13,900 nucleotides of DNA. Source: JBNJEM01 sp051745935. Its GTDB lineage: Bacteria > Planctomycetota > Planctomycetia > Pirellulales > Pirellulaceae. Both the position numbers and the translations under genes were made by a program. This document shows, one piece after another, positions 1-7,161 of the stretch; position 1 is the first letter of the stretch; every line of letters begins with the position of its first letter. The notes beneath the pieces were generated by a model. That model was given only the letters and a program-made list of their open reading frames with translations, made no database searches and was not told the DNA's origin. The stretch covers positions 1-13,900 of the forward strand of contig JBNJEM010000133.1 in NCBI GenBank assembly GCA_051745935.1. The letters run 5' to 3'.

Positions 1-39
1 GCCAATCTCGTACAAAAGAACTGTGGTTTGTTTGTTCAT
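1..39 (-). CDS. possible 5' end of a leftward gene, cut by the window edge
   Basis: An ATG on the minus strand (complement of 37-39) opens a frame that runs without a stop off the left edge and reads MNKQTTVLLYEIG. A GAGGA stretch lies about 4 nt upstream of it, closer than the usual 6-9 nt. Only 13 codons are visible, so no family can be assigned. If real, it is divergent from the GH127 gene and the 300 bp between them would be a shared promoter region. The open frame could be chance. Confidence 0.3.
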   Translation of the reverse strand, partial: MNKQTTVLLYEIG

Positions 40-160
40 CGCGTCCTCGACCGAACAAAGACAGTAGCCGGCTAGTCAGATTGTCTAATCACATTCTACC
101 GCTCGACGATCCCTGCGCAAAGCGACACGACCGGTCGACGGACTGGCCGTCTGATTCCAC

Positions 161-183
161 TTGACACCGGTTATCGGTAACCG
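161..183 (+). promoter_or_regulatory. TTGACA hexamer overlapping a LacI-type palindrome upstream of GH127
   Basis: A perfect TTGACA lies at 161-166. Immediately after it, 168-183 is an even palindrome with arms CGGTTA/TAACCG and a central CG. The core GTTATCGGTAAC (reverse strand GTTACCGATAAC) resembles operators of LacI-family sugar regulators such as E. coli GntR/IdnR. A second inverted repeat, GCGAAC/GTTCGC, lies at 194-199 and 207-212. No convincing -10 hexamer is seen at 16-18 nt. An operator controlling the downstream sugar hydrolase is an inference; no regulator gene is in the window. Confidence 0.4.
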
Positions 184-339
184 TTTCCGGGTAGCGAACG
201 GTTACGGTTCGCGAAGCATCTCACGCAACTTGAACACCCCTGACATCGACGCAGACCCTTCCCGTCCCCTTTTTCGCCACCGACTGTTGCGGTACGCTGG
301 AGGGATGACGAGTCACCACGATTTTCGGGAGTCCACCTA

Positions 340-2691
340 ATGCGTAAGTCTGATTGGTCTGATTGGTGCGCGGTTTTGATGCTGCTATTCGTGCCGGTTG
401 CGGTCGCCGACGAGCCGGATTCCATGTCGCCGGTCAATTTCAGCGATGTGACGATCAACAGCGAGTTCTGGTCGCCGCGGCAGGAGACGAACCGCCGCGT
501 GTCGATCCCCCATAACCTCGAGACATGCGAGGAGACGGGGCGAATCGACAATTTCCGTCATGCCTCCGGCGCGGAGCCTCGCGACGAGTTTCGGGGGCAC
601 ATTTTCCATGATTCCGACGTTTACAAGGTGCTGGAGGGCGTGGCCTACTCGTTGCACACGCATCCGGACCCCGAGTTGAAGGCGAGGCTGGACGAAATCA
701 TCGATTTGATCGCGGGCTCGCAGCACGAGGACGGATATCTCAACACCTGGTTCACCGTGGCCAAGCCCGAGGACCGTTGGACGAACCTGGCGCACGATCA
801 CGAACTATACTGCGCCGGGCACATGTTCGAGGCGGCCGTGGCGCATTATCGGGCGACGGGTGACCGAGAATTCCTCGACGTCGCATGCCGTTTCGCCGAC
901 TACATCGACAGCGTGTTTGGCGAGGGGAAACGCCACGGCATCGCCGGCCATCCGGAGATTGAACTGGCGCTGGTGAAGCTTTGGAGGGCCACTGGTGAGG
1001 AGCGATATTTGAATCTGGCCCGGTTCTTCGTTGAAGAGCATGGGAACGACGAGCACCGGAAGCTGTTCGGTAGGTACGCCCAGGATCACTTGCCCGTCCG
1101 CGAGCAGACCGAGCCGGTGGGGCACGCCGTGCGTTTCCTCTATTTTTACAGCGGCGTGGCCGACCTGGCCGCCATTGACGGGGAAGAAGGATACATGAAG
1201 ACGATGGGCCGGCTGTGGGATTACATCGTCAACAAGAAGATGTACATCACCGGCGGCGTTGGCGTGCAGGGACACGGTGAAGGCTTCGCCAATGCCTACT
1301 ACCTGCCCAACCACCAGGCGTACTGCGAAACGTGCGCGTCGATCGGCATGGTGTTCTGGAACCACCGCCTGGCATTGCTGCACGGCGACGGGAAGTACGC
1401 CGACCTGGTCGAACGCCTGCTGTACAACGGAGCCATCTCGGGGGTTTCACTCGATGGGTCCAAGTTCTTTTATGTGAATCCGTTGGCCAGCCGCGGCAAT
1501 CACCACCGCCAGCCGTGGTATGGATGTGCCTGCTGCCCGACGAACGTGGTACGATTCGTCGCTTCCCTGGGCCAATACCCCTACGCCACACTCGGCCATG
1601 GAGAGGGAATCTGCGTGCTGCAATACGTCGAGGGGGAGGTGGACGTGGAGCTCGAGTCGGGCGAGGTACGGTTGTGGCAGAAAACCAATTACCCTTGGGA
1701 AGGTAACATTACCATTGGTGTCGAACCCAAACGGCCCGGCGAGTTCACCATTCGTTTGCGCATACCGGCCTGGTGCGAGGACGCGACGATGAGCGTCAAC
1801 GGTGAACGGGTCGAGGTCGCGCCGGAGCAAGGTTTCGTTTCGATCCGCCGGACGTGGCGGTCGGGAGACTCCATGCACCTGAATCTTCCCATGAAGGTAC
1901 GGCATATCGCGCCCAACCCAAAAGTCGAGTCGCAGCGGGGACGCATGGCCGTGATGCGAGGGCCAGTCGTATACTGCCTGGAAGACGCGGATAATCCGTG
2001 CCCGGTGGGCCAGGTCGCGATCCCGGCGGACGCCCAGTTCGAGACGGAATTTCGCGACGAGTTGCTGGGGGGCGTTTCCGTCCTGAAAACCCGCGGCGCC
2101 CGGCACGGCGTGACCGAAACGAAGGCGGGACTCGACGTCGTCGAAGAGGACGTCGAGCTGACCATGATCCCCTACCACGTCTGGGACAATCGCGAGCCGG
2201 GCGCCATGGTGGTTTGGGTTCCCACGGAGGTTCCAGAAGTGGTCGATCCGGAAAACGCCACGATCGCGGTGGTCGCGGAAACCTCGGCGTCGCATTGCCA
2301 CTCGGCGGACACCACCATGGCGGTCAACGACAACGTGGTTCCGGACGACTCCAGCGACCATTCCATCCCCCGCATGACCTGGTGGAGCCACCGTGGCAGC
2401 GAGGAATGGGTCAGCCTGGAATTCGACAAACCGCACACGTTCTCCAAAGCAGAGGTGTATTGGTTCGACGATTCGGGGCGAGGCTCGTGCCGCGTGCCCG
2501 CGAGTTGGCGGTTGCTTTACAAGGACGGCAACCAGTGGCGGCCCGTCAAGTCGCCTTCCGCATACGGCGTGGCGAAGGACCAATTCAACGCCGTGACGTT
2601 TGACCCCGTGACGACCCACGCACTGCGCGTGGAAGCGCAGCTGCAGCCCAAGTTCTCTGGAGGCGTTTTGGAATGGCGGTTACCGGAGTAG
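340..2691 (+). CDS. secreted GH127 (DUF1680) beta-L-arabinofuranosidase-like glycoside hydrolase
   Basis: Predicted to remove terminal beta-L-arabinofuranose (or a related sugar) from plant or algal glycans outside the cytoplasm. The 783-residue product starts with a signal peptide (about 1-23, ...VPVAVA then DEP). The (alpha/alpha)6-barrel GH127 region covers roughly 30-640. It carries YCETCASI (E330, C332) and the CCPTN motif (C398-C399), which match the Zn-binding Glu and Cys residues and the cysteine nucleophile described for the Bifidobacterium enzyme HypBA1; E314 in HGEGF is the candidate acid/base. Residues about 655-783 (WVSLEFDKPHTFSKAEVYWFDD...) resemble an F5/8 type C/discoidin carbohydrate-binding module. 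The ATG at 340 has GGGAG 8 nt upstream. The stop is 39 bp before the next gene on the same strand. Family assignment is strong; the exact substrate is not determined, as GH127 relatives differ in specificity. Confidence 0.92.
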   Translation: MRKSDWSDWCAVLMLLFVPVAVADEPDSMSPVNFSDVTINSEFWSPRQETNRRVSIPHNLETCEETGRIDNFRHASGAEPRDEFRGHIFHDSDVYKVLEGVAYSLHTHPDPELKARLDEIIDLIAGSQHEDGYLNTWFTVAKPEDRWTNLAHDHELYCAGHMFEAAVAHYRATGDREFLDVACRFADYIDSVFGEGKRHGIAGHPEIELALVKLWRATGEERYLNLARFFVEEHGNDEHRKLFGRYAQDHLPVREQTEPVGHAVRFLYFYSGVADLAAIDGEEGYMKTMGRLWDYIVNKKMYITGGVGVQGHGEGFANAYYLPNHQAYCETCASIGMVFWNHRLALLHGDGKYADLVERLLYNGAISGVSLDGSKFFYVNPLASRGNHHRQPWYGCACCPTNVVRFVASLGQYPYATLGHGEGICVLQYVEGEVDVELESGEVRLWQKTNYPWEGNITIGVEPKRPGEFTIRLRIPAWCEDATMSVNGERVEVAPEQGFVSIRRTWRSGDSMHLNLPMKVRHIAPNPKVESQRGRMAVMRGPVVYCLEDADNPCPVGQVAIPADAQFETEFRDELLGGVSVLKTRGARHGVTETKAGLDVVEEDVELTMIPYHVWDNREPGAMVVWVPTEVPEVVDPENATIAVVAETSASHCHSADTTMAVNDNVVPDDSSDHSIPRMTWWSHRGSEEWVSLEFDKPHTFSKAEVYWFDDSGRGSCRVPASWRLLYKDGNQWRPVKSPSAYGVAKDQFNAVTFDPVTTHALRVEAQLQPKFSGGVLEWRLPE

Positions 2692-2705
2692 CGGTTGCCT
2701 GAGTA
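2676..2705 (+). repeat. 15-bp tandem duplication spanning the GH127 stop codon
   Basis: Two adjacent 15-mers, GCGGTTACCGGAGTA and GCGGTTGCCTGAGTA, differ at two positions. The first holds the last GH127 codons and most of its TAG stop; the second repeats the same TAG 15 bp later. It looks like a small slippage duplication. Confidence 0.7.
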
Positions 2706-2730
2706 GCCGACAACACGGCGGTGAGGGGAG

Positions 2731-3441
2731 ATGCCGAAGACGATGAACCGCCGGGCGAGTTCGGATTCAATCAAGCCGCTGACGATCGCCGCGATCTGCC
2801 GGCGATTGAACAAGGCCTATGGGCCCGTTCAAGCTCCAGACCAGAGGTCGGTATTGGACCAACTTATCGCGACCATCCTCTCGCAAAACACATCCAGTGG
2901 GAATAGCCGCGCTGCCTTTGAGGAGCTGGCGGCTCGTTTTCCGAGTTGGGAAACGGTCCGGCGGGCGTCGACCGCCCGAATTGCGGCCGCGATCCGGCGA
3001 GCCGGGCTGTCAAATTCCAAAGCCCCTCGGATCAAGGCCATCTTGGAGGAAATCCACCGACAGCGAGCTGAATTGTCGCTGGAATTCTTGCACGACATGC
3101 CGGCCCGGGAGTCGCTGGAATACTTGAACCGGTTCCCCGGCGTGGGGCCCAAAACGGCCGCTTGCGTGGTGCTGTTCGCCTGCGGCAAACCGGTCCTGCC
3201 GGTCGATACGCACGTGCGCCGCGTGAGCCAACGACTCGGCCTGATCCATGTCCATACCACGGCCGAACAGGCGCACGAGCAATTGGCTCGGAAAGTTCCG
3301 GCCCGGTTGGTGCTGAGCTTTCATTTACAGTTGATCCGACACGGACGACGCGTGTGCCTCGCCCGAAAGCCACGTTGCGCGGCGTGCATTCTCCTGGATC
3401 GTTGCCCAGAGGGAGCTCGCCGGCTGGCTGCCCACCAATAG
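2731..3441 (+). CDS. endonuclease III family DNA glycosylase/AP lyase (HhH-GPD, 4Fe-4S)
   Basis: Base-excision repair enzyme that excises oxidised pyrimidines and cleaves at the abasic site. The 236 residues contain the helix-hairpin-helix FPGVGPKTA with catalytic Lys141, the LPVDTHV segment with catalytic Asp159, and a C-terminal iron-sulfur loop of four cysteines (C209, C216, C219, C225) in the spacing C-X6-C-X2-C-X5-C typical of endonuclease III. The LSQNTSS motif at 50-56, in place of LSAQATD of E. coli Nth, places it in the Nth-like subgroup that often sits beside, not instead of, canonical Nth. ATG 2731 directly abuts GAGGGGAG. The in-frame ATG at 2743 (MNRRASS) lies 12 nt after that purine tract and could be the true start, giving 232 residues. 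It follows GH127 by 39 bp and may be read through from it, although the functions are unrelated. Confidence 0.92.
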   Translation: MPKTMNRRASSDSIKPLTIAAICRRLNKAYGPVQAPDQRSVLDQLIATILSQNTSSGNSRAAFEELAARFPSWETVRRASTARIAAAIRRAGLSNSKAPRIKAILEEIHRQRAELSLEFLHDMPARESLEYLNRFPGVGPKTAACVVLFACGKPVLPVDTHVRRVSQRLGLIHVHTTAEQAHEQLARKVPARLVLSFHLQLIRHGRRVCLARKPRCAACILLDRCPEGARRLAAHQ

Positions 3442-3570
3442 TGCTTGCTTGTCCCGCCAATGCAGGGCGTTCTGGGATTTGTGCGGAACAACGAGGCTAG
3501 TGGAGTGGATCAGAAGGAGAGTAGAACAGAGCGGGGCGGGGCGGGATTTCAAAATGCGAGCGTGCGGCCT

Positions 3571-4281
3571 CTATCCAAACTGGGCCTCCTCGTATTGTTC
3601 GATCACGCGGTGGGTTTCCACGGGGTCCTCCGCGTCGCGAAGGTTTTCCAGAAATTCGGGTTCGCCCACGAAACGGCTGAGCCGAGCCAAAGTGCGCAGA
3701 TGTCCGGCGTCGTCCGTGGAGAGGATGAGAAAGAAAATGTCCGTGAGCCGGCCTTGGGGGTCACCGAAGGGGATTCCCTTGTAGGTCCGGCCGAGGGCGA
3801 TAAAGGGCTGAGCCAATATGGTCGGCTGTGGCCGGCGGGGGTGGAGTAACGCCACGCCGTTTCCCAACGCCGTGGAGTGTAACGTTTCGCGCACTCGGAC
3901 GGCTTGAATTATCTTTTCCGGGTCCCAAAGCCAACCCGTGTTGGCTGCGGTTTCGACCATCCGTTCAATAACGCGAACGCGGGTGCGGGCATTTAAGGGA
4001 ACGGCGATCGCTTCGACCGGCAGAGCGTCGGCGATGGAGACGTCGGCAGTGGCGGAACTGCCGTTTTTGAGGACGTGTTCCATATGCGCGAGCTCCTCGT
4101 CGTCGTCGCTGGCACCAATTCTCTCCTCCAGCCAATGGTGGATTTCGGCTTCGGAAAACCGCCACTCACCGCTGATCTTGCGGCCTGGCAAACGCCCACG
4201 ATCCACCATCCGCCCCACTTGGGCGGGCGTCAAGTGAAGGTAGGTCGCCAGGCTGTGTATATCGAAATCATTAGGAGCCAT
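3571..4281 (-). CDS. excisionase-type HTH fused to a PTS EIIA-like (PtsN/fructose-type) domain
   Basis: Probably a cytoplasmic regulator and not a sugar importer subunit. Residues about 6-55 (IHSLATYLHLTPAQVGRMVD...GEWRFSEAEIHHWLEERI) form a MerR/excisionase-like helix-turn-helix. After an acidic linker (58-65), residues about 82-232 resemble the EIIA type-2 (nitrogen PTS) domain. The candidate phospho-acceptor is His147 in NGVALLHPRRP, where PtsN proteins have GVAIPHG; helices around FLILSTDDAGHLRTLARLSR fit the family. The ATG at 4281 is the first usable start after an upstream in-frame stop (4300-4302) and has no clear Shine-Dalgarno. The gene converges on the glycosylase with 129 bp between them. 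HPr or EI genes are not in view. Family is fairly certain; partner and target are unknown. Confidence 0.86.
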   Translation of the reverse strand: MAPNDFDIHSLATYLHLTPAQVGRMVDRGRLPGRKISGEWRFSEAEIHHWLEERIGASDDDEELAHMEHVLKNGSSATADVSIADALPVEAIAVPLNARTRVRVIERMVETAANTGWLWDPEKIIQAVRVRETLHSTALGNGVALLHPRRPQPTILAQPFIALGRTYKGIPFGDPQGRLTDIFFLILSTDDAGHLRTLARLSRFVGEPEFLENLRDAEDPVETHRVIEQYEEAQFG

Positions 4282-4505
4282 TGTCGGTGAGTCCCATTGT
4301 TAAGCATTGGTCGGAGAATCCGTACCCGAAAGCACCACGGCCGCTCAAGGCCGCCGCCAGCCCCCGCGGATGGCCGCCGAGGGCCGTCGTCGCGTATTTC
4401 GGGACGGACTTCCCGACATCGGTCGAACCATGCACGGCCCATCAAAAAACGGAATTCCCGCTCCCAAGACACCCTCGGCGAGGGGGTGCCAACTGTTTTG
4501 TCACG

Positions 4506-4595
4506 CCTTTTTACAGCCCGTCACGAAACCGAGCTCTCGCTTCCCAAACCCCTTGGATTACGGGACATCCGCATGGTTTCGTTATGGCTTCTTAG
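4506..4595 (+). repeat. dispersed ~85-bp element X, copy A (complete)
   Basis: This stretch shares a common layout with segments at 6880-6960 (minus), 7545-7585, 9966-10047 and 12132-12520. The layout is TTTTTACAGCCCG, a left arm, CTCGCTTCC, a CCTTGGATTA block, and a right arm. Here the arms are ACGAAACC (4523-4530) and GGTTTCGT (4575-4582), perfect complements. The element contains no ORF. Its role is unknown. Confidence 0.75.
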
Positions 4596-4666
4596 CGCCG
4601 GGCAACACCCTCCCGCTGCCTCCCGTTACGAAATGCGACAGTCATTCACGGGCCGGTGCCAAGAGC

Positions 4667-4746
4667 CGGACGGAAAACCTCCGGGATCCGGCGCAATCCC
4701 CCGAAAATGCAAGGGTTTGGCAGCTCCTCTCGCAGTTTTCCGTCCG
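4667..4746. repeat. 12-bp perfect inverted repeat with 56-bp interior
   Basis: CGGACGGAAAAC at 4667-4678 is the exact complement of 4735-4746. A second 8-bp pair, GCAGTTTG (4755-4762) and CAAACTGC (4801-4808), lies just downstream. This could be the base of a structured RNA or ends of a decayed small element; nothing in the interior was recognised. Confidence 0.5.
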
Positions 4747-4879
4747 CTTCCAAAGCAGTTTGCAAGGCACAGGGCGAGCATAAACTCTTGCTGAATGTAA
4801 CAAACTGCATGGAGCAATAACAGGGAGCACTGAGGAAAGGCGAGGGGGGCAAGCCGCGCCGCACCCTTGACGCGAGGTA

Positions 4880-5078
4880 TCTTTCAGGCGGTCGCATTCG
4901 TGGGGGTGGAACGCTGCCCCACGCAAGCCGTCCTCCCGTTGGTCGGACTCGCGGCGGAGAAAGTCATTCGCGACCGGTGGTCTTTCAGGCGGTCGCATTC
5001 GTGGGGGTGGAACGCTGCCCCACGCAAGCCGTCCTCCCGTTGGTCGGACTCGCGGCGGAGAAAGTCATTCGCGACCGG
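4880..5078 (+). repeat. 100-bp structured unit, tandem array 1 (two copies, period 101)
   Basis: Two nearly identical copies start at 4880 and 4981 with TCTTTCAGGCGG and end in GCGACCGG. In copy 1 the ends pair (CGGTCGC 4889-4895 with GCGACCG 4970-4976). An internal hairpin is CGTGGGG/CCCCACG (4899-4905 with 4917-4923), and a second one pairs CCGTC (4928-4932) with GGCGG (4953-4957). The period is not divisible by three, so it does not encode a repeated peptide. Confidence 0.9.
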
Positions 5079-5153
5079 CATGTGTTCGGCAAGTCGCGAC
5101 GCCTGTTCGCGAGAAGTGCACGGCGAATTCCCGGGGGCGTGATAACGGGAAAA

Positions 5154-5187
5154 GATCACTTGACACTATTGCGAAAATGATCACAAT
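5154..5187 (+). promoter_or_regulatory. possible promoter for the Mur ligase, flanked by GATCAC repeats
   Basis: TTGACA (5160-5165) is followed after 16 nt by CACAAT (5182-5187), a 4/6 match to a -10 box. GATCAC occurs immediately upstream (5154-5159) and again overlapping the -10 (5179-5184), with GTGAT at 5139-5143 as an inverted partner. The position, about 150 bp before the chosen start, is plausible. Sigma-70-like promoters are poorly defined in planctomycetes, so this is weak. Confidence 0.3.
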
Positions 5188-5321
5188 CCGGCCCTATCAA
5201 ACACAAAACAACATGCTCGCACTTGCGCATTCAATCGGGGCTCGAATGCCCGGTTTTTAGCAGGAAGCGTTGCCAAGTCGAGTATTCGACACCCTCATTT
5301 CGAGTACCGCAATCCGAGGCA

Positions 5322-5327
5322 GGGAGG
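5322..5327 (+). promoter_or_regulatory. ribosome binding site that sets the Mur ligase start
   Basis: GGGAGG lies 8 nt before the ATG at 5336. The upstream in-frame TTG at 5270 has no comparable site, so the ATG is preferred. Confidence 0.7.
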
Positions 5328-5335
5328 CCAAGGAG

Positions 5336-6874
5336 ATGCAGCAGCTTAGAGGTCGCGCGGACGGCATTTCCCTGCGCCGCGTATTCCCGCATGGCCGGTT
5401 TTTGGGAACCGACGACGGAGACATCCAGGTCAACCGTTGCCAAAGCGACTACCGTCTGGTTCGTCCTGGAGATCTTTTCGTCGCCGTCGTGAATGCGGAT
5501 TGGGATGGGCACAACCACGTGGAACAGGCCATTGAGCGTGGCGCCACGGCCGTCGTTGCCGAACGACTGCTCCCCGTTTCCGTTCCCTGCTGTGTTGTCG
5601 CGGATACGCGTGAAGCCAATGGCATCATTTGTCAACATCTGGCCGGATTCCCTCACCGCGATCTAGAGCTCATCGGTATCACTGGCACGTTTGGCAAGAC
5701 AGTCACAACGATGTTGATGGCGTCGGTGCTTCGCGCCGCCGACCGCCAAACCGGCGTGACCTGTTCGATGGGGGGAAGCGATGGTCAGGTCACCGGCGAA
5801 TTGAGCGGCCAGTCGCCACAACCGCCAGAGTTGGCTCACTGGCTCTCACGAATGGTGATTACGGGGTGTACGAGTGGCGTGATCGAAGCCTCGAGCGAGG
5901 GGTTGGCGTCAAGGCACTTTGCGGGCATGGAGTTTGACGCCGCCATATTGACCAATTTGCGGCGAGACCATTTGGAGTTTCACGGCAACGTGCGGAATTA
6001 CAGACGCGCGAAACAACGGCTGTTCGAACGTCTGAAGCCGGGTGGCTTTGCCATCGTTAACGTGGACGACTCAGCCAGTCGTTTATTGATGGAGCAAATC
6101 GACGCGCCGCTCATCACGGTAGGGATGCGAGAAACCGCGCAGTTAAGAGCACAATTGCTTGAACGCTGCCCCAGCGAACAGACATTTCTCTTGATGGCTG
6201 GCCAGGAGTCAGCCCCCGTACGCGTTCGCGGCGTCGGAAACCAATTCATCCATAGTTGCCTTTCGGCAGCGGCTGTCGGATTGGTCATGGGGTTGGATCT
6301 GACGACCATTGTTCGCGGGTTGGAGCAGGCGCAGCAGGTGCCTGGCCGGTTGGAACGTATCGAATGCGGTCAGGATTTCAACGTGTTTGTCGATCAGGCC
6401 CAATCGCCCGCCACATTGGCAGCCAGCCTGCACGCACTCAAGCAAGTGACCCAAGGACGATTGATTTGCGTCTACGGGGCGACGGCTTCGCAAAACGGGG
6501 AAACGCGAGCCACTGTGGGACGCCTCGCCGAACGGTACGCCGATCTGGGCATTATCACAACCAACAACCCGGGCCATGAGCCCCCCCTGCAGATCGCACA
6601 TGACATCCTGGATGGATTTGAACATCCTGGACAAGCGCACATTATTCCCAATCGGGGCAAAGCCATTGAATGGGCGCTCGAACAAGCGAATCCTGGGGAC
6701 ACCGTCATCGTGGCGGGCAAAGGCGACTTGGCCTACCAGATTGTCGGCGAACGCGAGATTCCATTCGATGATAGACGTATTGTTCGGAGTTGGCTCCGGG
6801 GGGCGCGCCCCGAATTGCAGCAGACTAAAAGCTCCAGCCTGTTGCCGTTCCGCGCTCCTTGCCACTGGAACTGA
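5336..6874 (+). CDS. MurE-like Mur ligase family protein with altered substrate motifs
   Basis: ATP-dependent amide ligase related to UDP-MurNAc-tripeptide synthetase (peptidoglycan precursor synthesis, cytoplasm). From ATG 5336 it has 512 residues: an N-terminal MurE-type domain (about 20-105), central ATPase (about 110-330) with P-loop GITGTFGKTVTT (K121) and TNLRRDHLEFHG (204-217) followed by Lys226, the candidate carbamylated lysine, and a C-terminal ligase domain (about 335-490) with PGRLERI and FDDRR. Several MurE hallmarks differ: P-loop Asn is Phe119, SSHAL is SSEGL, DYAHTP is DQAQSP (353-358), the GGDRDxxKRP segment reads GATASQNGETRA, DNPR is NNPG (410-413) and GKGHE is GKGDL (461-465). 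Arg and Glu contacts to diaminopimelate are therefore missing. It may be a paralog acting on another substrate, or it may have low activity. A TTG start at 5270 would add 22 residues. A dispersed repeat begins a few bases after the stop. Confidence 0.88.
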   Translation: MQQLRGRADGISLRRVFPHGRFLGTDDGDIQVNRCQSDYRLVRPGDLFVAVVNADWDGHNHVEQAIERGATAVVAERLLPVSVPCCVVADTREANGIICQHLAGFPHRDLELIGITGTFGKTVTTMLMASVLRAADRQTGVTCSMGGSDGQVTGELSGQSPQPPELAHWLSRMVITGCTSGVIEASSEGLASRHFAGMEFDAAILTNLRRDHLEFHGNVRNYRRAKQRLFERLKPGGFAIVNVDDSASRLLMEQIDAPLITVGMRETAQLRAQLLERCPSEQTFLLMAGQESAPVRVRGVGNQFIHSCLSAAAVGLVMGLDLTTIVRGLEQAQQVPGRLERIECGQDFNVFVDQAQSPATLAASLHALKQVTQGRLICVYGATASQNGETRATVGRLAERYADLGIITTNNPGHEPPLQIAHDILDGFEHPGQAHIIPNRGKAIEWALEQANPGDTVIVAGKGDLAYQIVGEREIPFDDRRIVRSWLRGARPELQQTKSSSLLPFRAPCHWN

Positions 6875-6879
6875 GACCC

Positions 6880-6960
6880 CCTAACAAAACCACGCACGGT
6901 TCGCTTAATCCAAGGCGTTTTGGAGGCGAGCACCAGGTTTTGTCGCGGGCGGTAAAAAAC
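6880..6960 (-). repeat. dispersed element X, copy B (complete, minus orientation)
   Basis: Read on the minus strand it matches copy A: a T-run with ACCGCCCG, CTCGCCTCC and CGCCTTGGATTA. The arms on the plus strand are ACAAAACC (6884-6891) and GGTTTTGT (6936-6943), perfect complements. Compared with copy A, one base pair of the arm has changed on both sides. It begins 5 bp after the Mur ligase stop and could act as its transcript end; this is inference. Confidence 0.75.
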
Positions 6961-7118
6961 GAAGAAGGAAAGAACCAGCAGAAGTCCTGTCGTCAGCATC
7001 GGCTTTGCGGGAAGCGGATGCGACCCTCCCTCCTGGGTGGAAGCAAACAGCTCGCTGAAGTTGGCGGTTTCTGGGTCGGTCGCCACGGCGAGCGCTTCAC
7101 GACGGGACTCCAGACTGC

Positions 7119-7149
7119 GCACCGGAGCGACATCCAGTCGCTCCGGTGC
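7119..7149. repeat. perfect 12-bp hairpin, 7-nt loop
   Basis: GCACCGGAGCGA (7119-7130) pairs fully with 7138-7149 around loop CATCCAG. No T-run follows on either strand, so it is not a typical intrinsic terminator. Confidence 0.8.
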
Positions 7150-7161
7150 CAGGGAACACGC

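Larger units (their letters stand above)
4282..5335. other. 1-kb repeat-rich intergenic region between two divergent genes
   Basis: No convincing coding sequence is seen; open frames here change phase through repeats and lack ribosome binding sites. The region holds one ~90-bp dispersed element (4506-4595), a long-range inverted repeat (4667-4746), a two-copy array of the 100-bp unit (4880-5078) and a possible promoter (5160-5187) for the Mur ligase. Confidence 0.75.

Noticed and set aside
1447..2619. 390-codon open frame on the minus strand inside GH127
   Set aside because: The plus-strand GH127 protein is clear over its whole length; the antisense frame has no recognisable domain and is a by-product of GC-rich codon use.
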